NCBI GenBank assembly: GCA_015698045.1
Contig: BLAL01000187.1
Location: 673,709-737,708 of the forward strand
Direction of reading: 5' to 3'
Length of the DNA: 64,000 nt
DNA from: Rhizophagus clarus
Taxonomy: Eukaryota > Glomeromycota > Glomeromycetes > Glomerales > Glomeraceae
Of the stretch, positions 56,686 through 64,000 are shown piece after piece. Position numbers and translations under genes: made by a program. The stretch's first letter is position 1. Each line of letters starts with the position of its first letter. Under the pieces are notes generated by a model that did not search any database, was not told where the DNA came from, and was given only the letters and a program-made list of their open reading frames with translations.

Positions 56686-59600
56686 CTATAAAAATCGACA
56701 TCCCATCCTGCAAAAGCTGTTATTAAGTAGCACCGTTAGACGACCCATAAAACCTGACAAATGTTTATACCATGGCAAACCTTGAATCATCGAGTTCCTG
56801 ATCCAATCAACTTCGGAGTCACATGGAGTCACGAGATGGGTCGGAGGAGGTAAAGAAGAATGAGGCACATACGAAGTGGCAGGCAAATTAGAAGGCCGAG
56901 GAGAAGTTTTCAATTTGAGGGTAATGTTCATTACGTCTTCCCATTTACTCTTGTCGTAAGTACGCGGGTTCCAGATGCATTTTCTGAGCTTCTGGATGAA
57001 ATTATTGTGTATCGCAGCTACGACCTTCATAGCAGACGGCCTGGGAATAGATAATTCAACAAATAAGTCAATAAACATGGCAGGTAAACAACCCCGGATG
57101 AGCGCGTAAGAGGACCAGTTAGAAGAAGAAATGGTCCAACAAGAAAGAGAAGAGAGTTTCCTAAGCAAGGGAGTAGGATCTTGATCAGCCAAAGCACCGG
57201 CTTCACGAAGTTTAGAGAATAGGTGATTTTGATAAGATTGCAATATTTGATGCATGACAGATCGTCGTTTAGAGCAGAGGATTAAGTGCATCAAGTCCTC
57301 CATGCGATCACAGCACAAACGGCAAGTGAGAAGGTCGATATAGAGATCGGAGCGGGTGACTTTTAGTTTTTCCAGGAGAGGCAAATCATCGAGGAAAAGT
57401 TTGAACTTGAAAGTGTAATGGCGCGCAGCGTGAGAAGCCTGGAAGGAAGCATCATGAGCCGGGGAGAAATTAAGAGTAAACCAGGTAAGTTCCCAGTCCA
57501 CTACATAGTCGTCTTTGTCAAACAGACAATATACAAATTGAAAATATTTGAGAGATAAAAGGTCCTTCAAAAAGGTAGCCTGGAAATGGAGCTTGAAGAG
57601 CCGCCTGGGATTGGATTCGCAAACCACATTGTCATACACCAGGCGGACGGGATGTGAAGAAGTGTAAGCATCCACGGGCAAAAGAGGAGCTGTATCAGAG
57701 AGGTGAGCAGAATTCGCGAGAGAATCAGCAAATTCGTTCCAGTAATTGCCATCATGACCTTTGACCTTGATAGGAGAAACCGCGAGATTTTTGCTATGAA
57801 CGAGTCGCTCAATAGAAGCCCACAGCTCGAAGTTGGTAGTTTTGTAAAATAGACGACTATTAGTATAGGAAGAGGAAGTACACAGTCTCAAACCGTCAAT
57901 GGCAGCTTGGGAGTCCGTATAAATAGTAACAGTAGAGTCAGCCGGGGTGACGCATAAAGCAGTGTAAATTGCAGCAGCTTCAGCTCTGGTAGAAGAAGGC
58001 CAGTTTCGTATAGTGTCATGCGTATAGGTAGCAACAGAGTTAAGAAAACCAGCGTCAGGAATTATTTGGACCCAAGACCAACCCATCGAGACATCAGGTG
58101 TTCCGAGGTTAATCAAAGAACCATCAGTATAATAACGATAATGAGAGCCTGACGGGAGGGGAACCAAAGAGGAAGGTAAAAAGTGATCATCCACAAGAGG
58201 AGCCACAGCAGGATCATCCTCGACTACAAGGGAAGAAGAAAAATCGGGATAGAGATTAAGGCGCCGATAATAAGGAATTACCGTAAGGCTAAGATCGGCC
58301 CAAGTATGAGGGGAAAGGACTTCAGAAGTAGATTGACGAATACGTTCACAATTTGTAGGCAAAATCAGAGAGCGCAACAAAGAAATCTTGAAGGTGCATC
58401 GAGGTTGAACGGCAGAATATTTATGAGCCGATGGGAACGGAACATGCGCGTCACAGCCTGGACATGAACGAAGGCGAATAACATCACCCGGAGAAGAAAG
58501 ACAGTCAGATATCCAATGAACGATCACACAGGTATCTTTCTTGGGTTGGACGCTGAGCTGTTTGCCGAAGAGAGGAGCACCGTTGCCATCAAGCGTGACA
58601 AGCCAATGCCGATTCTTTTGCGTTGTAATAGCACTAGGAAGTAAGACAGTGGAAGAGGCAACAGAAGGAGGGCATACATACTGATCAGACAACTGATCAT
58701 GAGAGCCGGGAATGGTAGTATGGGTTTTGATATCCATATACCATTTATGGGGAAGAAAACGGCCACGCTTATCTTCCAGCTGGGCAATATAGGCAGTCCG
58801 ATAAGCAGCCCAAGAAATGAGATGAGAGCCAGATGGTGCAATTAATTGTGATAAATAATAAAGGTGGCATTTCCGCAGGACCTTGAGGCAGGCTTTAAAA
58901 ACATGCGGGCTCATACACAAGTATAAAGGAGTATGGCCAGGAAGAGTAAGGTCCGAAAAGGTTGAAGAGAAACGAGCATGTTGCAGACGGAAGGGGGTAG
59001 AAACCATGGAAGCAATAGTGCACGCGATATAATCACACTTAAAAATATTCATGTTGGACCATAAGGACCAATCATCAACCATCAAAGGAGAAATGGGAAT
59101 CAAAAACCTAAATTGTATCAACATTAATCTATAAATAAATAAACGCTGAATAAAAGGTGTAGAAGAATTAGCCATCAAAAAGAGATTATTAACATGACAT
59201 TGTATCAGATGAGAAAATAAATTAATTAAACCCAAAGCTTGGGAAAGATAAAGTATAGGGTTGGGGAGAGAACGGAAAAAATTAGCCTTATGTTTGACAA
59301 GTGATCGTATAGATCGTGTAGCAGCATAACAATCCGATGCTGAAAGGTGGGTAACTTGCATACGGTACTCGAGTTTAGGAATGAGCACCGAGTTATAAAG
59401 ATAAACCACTTGTTTAGCGGAGAGCTTGGCCGGGCGAAGAGTGGCGGCGAAGGAATTACATTCACTGGCGATTTGTTTTTTAACAAAATCGCGAGAGCCT
59501 TTGATATTAAACCATACCCCTAAAAAACGAAAGGAAGAAGTAATAGATAGGGGAGTAACAGAAATAGAAGAAATATCGTTCAAAGACGATAAGGATAAAT

Positions 59601-60894
59601 GAAACTCCACAGGGAGAATATTGGATGTAGTGGTTAAAGGCAATGAATTAGATATTAAGACATATTTCTGATTGTTGGCAGAAGTATTATTCAACGCATA
59701 AAATTCTTCTGTGATTGATAACATATGCTCCAGTCCAGCCTTCGATGAAGAAATAAGAGTGGAATCGTCCATGAAGACCAGGTTATTGATAGAAATATCA
59801 GGAATAGAGACCGTATCAGTAGGGAGTAATGACGGGGACCGTAGAATGTAAGGATCCAGCATCTCAGATTTCAAAACAGTAAGAAGAGGATCGATGTAGA
59901 TAACCCATAAAAGTGGGGAAATCACTTCGCCTTGGTCTATGCCGATGCGAACCCGGTAGGAAGAAGTCTCACCGTGAGCAGTAAACACCCGATTTGAACG
60001 GTTCATGAAAAGGGATAAGATAAGCGTAATAGCAGTCGCAGGTAGACGTATGCGTTCCAGAGCGAATTTCAACATAGTGAGGTTAACAGAATCAAATGCC
60101 TTGGAGATGTCTTGCGATAAAATCCAGAGAGGGGAATCGGTGTGATTGGCATCATAAATGATGGACTCAAGAGTGATAATTGGATCACGGCAAGAGCCTC
60201 CTGGTAGCCCCGCGAAGTTGCCACCTTTAAGAACATTGTGGGCAGCCAGAATGGCAGACAAGCAGTTGTAAAAAAGCTTAACTAAGGATTTCCGGATAAC
60301 TTCCAGAAGTGTGATAGGACGGGTATTTTTCAATTGGCATCGCCATTCATACGGCTTGGGGATGGGGAAAACCATAGCTTGTCGCCAAAGATCAGGAATG
60401 TCAGCAATCGCAAAACATTTACAGATCAGGGTTAATAGTAAGGAATTGGCAGTAGGTCCCAAATGTTTGAGCATTTCATAGGTGATCATGGAAGGGCCAG
60501 GAGCTTTGCCATTGGGCATAGAGGAAACCGTAGAGAGCCATTCCTCTAAGGAAGGGGGAGACAATAAAGAATTATAGATGTCAGGAGAAATTGAGTCCAT
60601 GGGTGAATATTCAGAGCGCCATCGATCAGGCAAAGCTGATATATGCGAGGGCGGAGAGGATTTGATAGGAACTGCATTTTGGAAGTGATTAACCACAGCA
60701 TCAGAAATATCTTGTGGATCCGTCAACAACTGAGGAGCAGTAGGATGATCAATAAAGACGCGATCCAGTACAATGCGGCGACGTGAACGAGAGAGCGCTG
60801 AGTTGATAAAAGAAGAGATGTCAGTATCAAAATTCTGGTCACGAGATGCAAGGTGAGCCTGGATAGAAGAATCTTGAAACTCTTTTTCTTTCAA
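56686..60894 (-). CDS. LINE copy 2 ORF2, open RT-RNase H part (1,402 codons)
   Basis: The frame is open from Met (MKEKEFQDSS) to TAG, 4.2 kb without a single stop. RT blocks: KAPGPSMITYEM, FAGLPGGSCRDPI, LSQDISKAFDSVN, GIDQGEVISPLLW and FMDDSTL (about residue 374). A linker carries RLRSCPGCDAHVPFP. RNase H has TDGS (about 920), RAEAAA (about 967), YTDSQ (about 991) and KGHDGNYWNEFAD (about 1,048). The Cys/His tail reads CRLCCDRMEDLMHLILC. This Met is probably internal: in copy 1 the same frame continues upstream into the endonuclease, and here a frameshift near 60,950 cuts it off. The C-terminus ends at the native stop, 32 codons beyond the premature stop of copy 1. The enzyme core looks functional, although the full ORF2 is not. 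Confidence 0.9.
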   Translation of the reverse strand: MKEKEFQDSSIQAHLASRDQNFDTDISSFINSALSRSRRRIVLDRVFIDHPTAPQLLTDPQDISDAVVNHFQNAVPIKSSPPSHISALPDRWRSEYSPMDSISPDIYNSLLSPPSLEEWLSTVSSMPNGKAPGPSMITYEMLKHLGPTANSLLLTLICKCFAIADIPDLWRQAMVFPIPKPYEWRCQLKNTRPITLLEVIRKSLVKLFYNCLSAILAAHNVLKGGNFAGLPGGSCRDPIITLESIIYDANHTDSPLWILSQDISKAFDSVNLTMLKFALERIRLPATAITLILSLFMNRSNRVFTAHGETSSYRVRIGIDQGEVISPLLWVIYIDPLLTVLKSEMLDPYILRSPSLLPTDTVSIPDISINNLVFMDDSTLISSSKAGLEHMLSITEEFYALNNTSANNQKYVLISNSLPLTTTSNILPVEFHLSLSSLNDISSISVTPLSITSSFRFLGVWFNIKGSRDFVKKQIASECNSFAATLRPAKLSAKQVVYLYNSVLIPKLEYRMQVTHLSASDCYAATRSIRSLVKHKANFFRSLPNPILYLSQALGLINLFSHLIQCHVNNLFLMANSSTPFIQRLFIYRLMLIQFRFLIPISPLMVDDWSLWSNMNIFKCDYIACTIASMVSTPFRLQHARFSSTFSDLTLPGHTPLYLCMSPHVFKACLKVLRKCHLYYLSQLIAPSGSHLISWAAYRTAYIAQLEDKRGRFLPHKWYMDIKTHTTIPGSHDQLSDQYVCPPSVASSTVLLPSAITTQKNRHWLVTLDGNGAPLFGKQLSVQPKKDTCVIVHWISDCLSSPGDVIRLRSCPGCDAHVPFPSAHKYSAVQPRCTFKISLLRSLILPTNCERIRQSTSEVLSPHTWADLSLTVIPYYRRLNLYPDFSSSLVVEDDPAVAPLVDDHFLPSSLVPLPSGSHYRYYTDGSLINLGTPDVSMGWSWVQIIPDAGFLNSVATYTHDTIRNWPSSTRAEAAAIYTALCVTPADSTVTIYTDSQAAIDGLRLCTSSSYTNSRLFYKTTNFELWASIERLVHSKNLAVSPIKVKGHDGNYWNEFADSLANSAHLSDTAPLLPVDAYTSSHPVRLVYDNVVCESNPRRLFKLHFQATFLKDLLSLKYFQFVYCLFDKDDYVVDWELTWFTLNFSPAHDASFQASHAARHYTFKFKLFLDDLPLLEKLKVTRSDLYIDLLTCRLCCDRMEDLMHLILCSKRRSVMHQILQSYQNHLFSKLREAGALADQDPTPLLRKLSSLSCWTISSSNWSSYALIRGCLPAMFIDLFVELSIPRPSAMKVVAAIHNNFIQKLRKCIWNPRTYDKSKWEDVMNITLKLKTSPRPSNLPATSYVPHSSLPPPTHLVTPCDSEVDWIRNSMIQGLPWYKHLSGFMGRLTVLLNNSFCRMGCRFL

Positions 60895-60916
60895 GAGATG
60901 TAAGCCTCTTAATACT

Positions 60917-62329
60917 TTAGAGGCATGTGAAAGGGTACGGAATAAGAATTAAAACCATCCGTCCGACATGAAAGTAAAGTTGAAGGTAAAGCAGGAATGG
61001 GGGAAAAACGGACTTGTACAAATTAAATATATTATTTAATCTGATCAAGTAGCCGGACCATTTACGGTCATGGGAGGAAGAAAAGGTATGCGGGTATTTA
61101 CGTAATAATCTAATAGAATGAAGAACGCGATTGAGGAAGCGGTAATGCTGTATCAAGGTTTCTAGGTCCTTAGGGAGTTTAGGGGTGTGATCGTTACCAA
61201 CAATACGAGCAGGTAAGATAGCATTGGCGCCAGCGATAATGTTAGTGTGTAAATATTCACACATACGATTAACGTGCCAAGAGGCAATACACTGGGAGAA
61301 ATGTTACATAGATTGTCAACATGGGGCAGAAAAGTCCTCCCATTGGCGAGGGGGAAACCGAGTCAAAGGAAATATGCGACGCCGAACGGGCGTTGAAGGC
61401 TGGCCGAGCACGGTGCTGGCTTCGAGAGAGGAGGATAAAAAGGACAAATTCGTAATAGGTAATAACAAGGATTATGATCAGAAAGGCTAAGATCACGCAC
61501 GTCAAAAATGACAGAGGTGAGTAAATATCGCTTAAGAAGGGGACAAGACCAAACATAATCAATACGGGAAACAACATCCGTACGATGATAGGTACCCAAA
61601 GAGGTAGAGGAAAAATTGATAGAGATTAGGAGTAAAATCAACGTATCCATTCGTCAAAAGAAAATTAAAAAGACGATGGATACGTTTGGAAGCGATTTGA
61701 GGTTGATTAAAAAATAAAGGGTAGAATTGATCTAGGTGCATGTTAAAGTCGCCACAAACTGCGTGATGAAAACCTAATCGTTTGGCGTCTGACAAGGCAA
61801 GAATAAGGAGGTCAATAGTTTCATCTCGCAAGGATTGATCAGAAGTGGGAGGGATTATAACAACAAAGATTCGAAGCTTAACGTTGCCTTTGAAGTAGAG
61901 GTCAACAGAAAGCAGTCGTGATGAGAGTGACGTATAAGTGTGAACGTGGGAAGCTAAAGATTTTTCGATGAAGAGGGAAACACCCCCGGACGAACGAACA
62001 TGTTGGGAGGTGTCCAAAGCAGAAGAAAAAAACAGTATAATTAGAAAGTCGTTTAGAAAAAAATGCACTTGTTTAGGATGGAGGTGGGTGTCAACGACAC
62101 TACCAAAGGAGATGTGTTTATGGGAAAAAAAGTCATTTAAAAGTTCGATCTTATTCTGTGAAAACATCTTAACCGTTAATGTTAAGAGAGGAAATATTAA
62201 AGGAATTACTAGGGAGAGCGAAGGAGAAGCAGAGGAAAATAAAGAGTCTTGTAAAGTAAGGTTATCTATTTCTATGGGGTTGGGGGGATTGCGCACAAAA
62301 GAATCGTAATCAAAATTATTGTCCGTCAT
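60917..62329 (-). pseudogene. LINE copy 2 ORF2, endonuclease part, frameshifted
   Basis: Starts MTDNNFDYDS at 62,329 like copy 1. The frame shifts and returns at about 62,190-62,150 (destroying the SFNINGL motif) and about 62,065-62,025. It is lost near 61,625 and continues in another frame (61,650-61,363: LGTYHRTDVVSRIDYVW, SDHNP) and then a further one (61,264-60,917: MCEYLHTNIIAGANAILPAR), before shifting again near 60,950 into the RT frame. VVDTHLH and GDFNMHL remain readable. All breaks are small indels, not stops. They could be real decay or uncorrected read errors near a sequence end. Confidence 0.85.
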
Positions 62330-64000
62330 TATAGCACTATGATAGAATCAGACGGGAATAGTATAAGGAGGAGGACAATTATTAGAACCAGCTGTGTTAG
62401 CTGAGTCGAGGAAAAGGGAGAAGAAGCGATAGATCCAATAAAACCGCTAATAGAGTTGGCTAGCATATCCAATTTGTTTTCGATAGCCGAATGCTTCGCA
62501 TTAATGGCTTGAATTTCATCGTGAGTATGGGCGGAAGAGAGGAGCATATGAGAGGTAGAAGATAGTGAGGAAATATCAGGGATATCAACAGGAGCGGAGA
62601 TAGGAGCTCTAACTGGTCGTGAGGGAACAAACCAGGAGATAAGGGTTGAGAGTGTCTTTGTACAGGCAAAGTCGCGGGTCGAGAGGAGACTTGCTTAACC
62701 GTAGAATCAGGTATAGCCGGAGCATCTACGAGCATATCTGAAGTCTGATTGTTGTCTGGGATGTCAGGCGGGGGCAGCAAGCCGAGGTGCTGTTCAATAC
62801 GAGTCATACGTCTATCGTTGAGCTCTAAGGCTATGATACGGTCACGGACGTCAGCCATATCTTGCTGGAGAGATTTCAACAAGGATAAAATATTAGCAGC
62901 CTCGTGAGAAGACATAGTAGTAGCTTGATCGGGGGTGAAGGGGGAGGAGGGGAACGGAGGACCGTGGAAAAAGATACTGAACGGTCACATTTATCATTGG
63001 ATTTAGAGCGATCCCGACGAGGATTGTTATTAATCGGGTGTCAACCAAGGGTTTTTTGTGGCGGAGAGGATTGGGAATTGCCAGGACCTTTGAGCGCGAG
63101 CGCGAACGAGAGCCAGAGCGTGAACGCTCTTTAGGCCGGGCAGGTTGGTTGATATTGAAGCGTTCTTTAAGTGCAGCCACCGGTTTCTACCTCTAGTACG
63201 ACCTCTATCTTGGCGGTTGGCACTGATTGGGGGCACAGCCTAATTTGCCACATCTGTGGCAAAGTTTATTAGTATTTATCTGGGAGGTTCCATTTAACGT
63301 ATGGCCTCGGAAACCAATAATCTGTTCCATAGCGGCATCCATGGTTTCTTGAGAATTGAACGTGACATAAACCCATCGCTTGGGTTTATAGGGAGTCAGG
63401 GAAAGGGGAACGTTAACGGCCTTGGCACCTAGATCTCTAGTGAGAGGAGCCAGGTCAATATCTTTGGTGTTAGGGGGTAGCTGTGTGAGCGTAGCAACGA
63501 ATGCTCTGGCGTGAGGATTTTGATCAACTGTATAGTGATACGGGAGTCACTCGGAGACAGGTGGAGAAGCAGTAAACGGCCCATTGGGTGTCAAAGCGAG
63601 CGATAGAAAGGGCAGAGTCGTAAACAATTCTGGCTTGTTGTACTTTGGGCGTTTTTCCTGGAGTAAACTCGACAGGATTGAACGTTACCAAATTTCTTAA
63701 AATAAGACATGATATTGTCTTTGGTTAAAAAGAAAGGGATATCAGTAACCTGGATGGCTCGGAGATCCTCATCACTCCGGAGCTGTTTAGGATCGTGGGC
63801 ATGAAATACAAGGTCTGGGAACTGTTGATGAGCAGCACCAACACAATGCGTCGCGGGCCCCTTAGATTGGAAATGAATAACGAGACGTTTGGGCATCACC
63901 AGAATCAAGTCATTCTTGCTTTTCCGGTACGATTCATACATTTCTAAAAAGGTATTGTTGACAGCATCAATCAATGCCTTATTTGTAGGGAAGTTTTTAA
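62329..64000 (-). pseudogene. LINE copy 2 ORF1, frameshifted and truncated by the window
   Basis: Pieces in several frames match copy 1 ORF1 in order. Positions 63,974-63,591 hold MIDAVNNTFLEMYES and the RRM part (IQVTDIPFFLTKDNIM). Around 63,240 lies the CAPN-type knuckle region. Positions 63,180-62,893 hold the Arg/Ser tract (SRSGSRSRSRSK), 62,915-62,460 the coiled coil (NILSLLKSLQQDMADVRDRI) and 62,547-62,329 the C-terminal helix (NAKHSAIENKLDMLANSI). At least six small indels are needed to restore the frame. The first 168 or so residues lie beyond the window. Confidence 0.85.

Larger units (their letters stand above)
56412..64000 (-). mobile_element. LINE (same family), copy 2, cut by the window end
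   Basis: This element has the same order and direction as copy 1, and its 3' end (about 56,412) joins the 5' leader of copy 1 without spacer. The visible part holds a 3' UTR (56,412-56,685), an open RT-RNase H frame, a frameshifted endonuclease and a frameshifted ORF1 up to about residue 169, where the window stops. Protein identity to copy 1 is high throughout, so the two belong to one recently active family. Confidence 0.88.

Overview
The window looks like nuclear DNA of an arbuscular mycorrhizal fungus (Glomeromycotina, Rhizophagus-like). The reasons are very AT-rich intergenic DNA with long A/T runs, short introns with GTAAG-type donors and TACTAAC-like branch points, and a heavy load of LINE, Tc1/mariner and Plavaka/CACTA-like elements. 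One mobile passenger gene also resembles a SAM-tailed, Cys-rich family that I remember from Rhizophagus. The assignment is an inference; no rRNA, tRNA or organelle sequence was found to confirm it.

Layout. 0-7 kb: remains of a degenerate LINE on the minus strand (RNase H half at 0.5-2.6 kb, reverse transcriptase half at 5.9-7.0 kb). Between them lies a roughly 1.2 kb tandem array whose units each look like a mini-exon with splice donor, branch point and acceptor. 7-9.7 kb: AT-rich desert. 10-17 kb: less AT-rich island with one host-type gene, a C2H2 zinc-finger protein resembling CreA/Mig1 in its first two fingers. 18,664-22,448: a complete Tc1/mariner-superfamily transposon with perfect 24-bp terminal inverted repeats and a TA duplication. 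It carries an intact four-exon DD34E transposase and a convergent three-exon passenger gene ending in a SAM-like domain. 23.4-25.6 kb: relic of a LINE ORF1-like gene, split by a short SINE. A second SINE copy lies at 27.5 kb, and the SINE's empty target site is preserved in a sister relic at 45.1 kb. 29.5 kb: pogo-like MITE.

30.1-38.1 kb: a run of small, intron-rich minus-strand genes of unknown function. They encode products of 511, about 150, 79 and 202 aa, plus a broken 38-kb ORF and a coiled-coil relic. I reconstructed their exons from splice signals and reading-frame continuity. An 18-bp perfect inverted repeat brackets the first two. 38.25-38.5 kb: 50-bp tandem repeats. 38,701-42,259: an intact ten-exon Plavaka/CACTA-type (Tnp2) transposase of 962 aa. 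43.1 kb: a second TA-flanked MITE. 44.25-45.83 kb: plus-strand sister of the 23-25 kb relic. 45.8-47.6 kb: three families of tandem repeats.

48.2-64.0 kb: two copies of one LINE family in head-to-tail tandem on the minus strand. ORF1 encodes two RRM-like segments and a zinc knuckle; ORF2 encodes APE endonuclease, reverse transcriptase and RNase H. Copy 1 has an intact ORF1 but three nonsense codons in ORF2. Copy 2 has an open 4.2-kb RT-RNase H frame but many frameshifts in the endonuclease and ORF1, and it runs off the window end. The LINEs are clearly richer in GC than their surroundings, as expected of young insertions.
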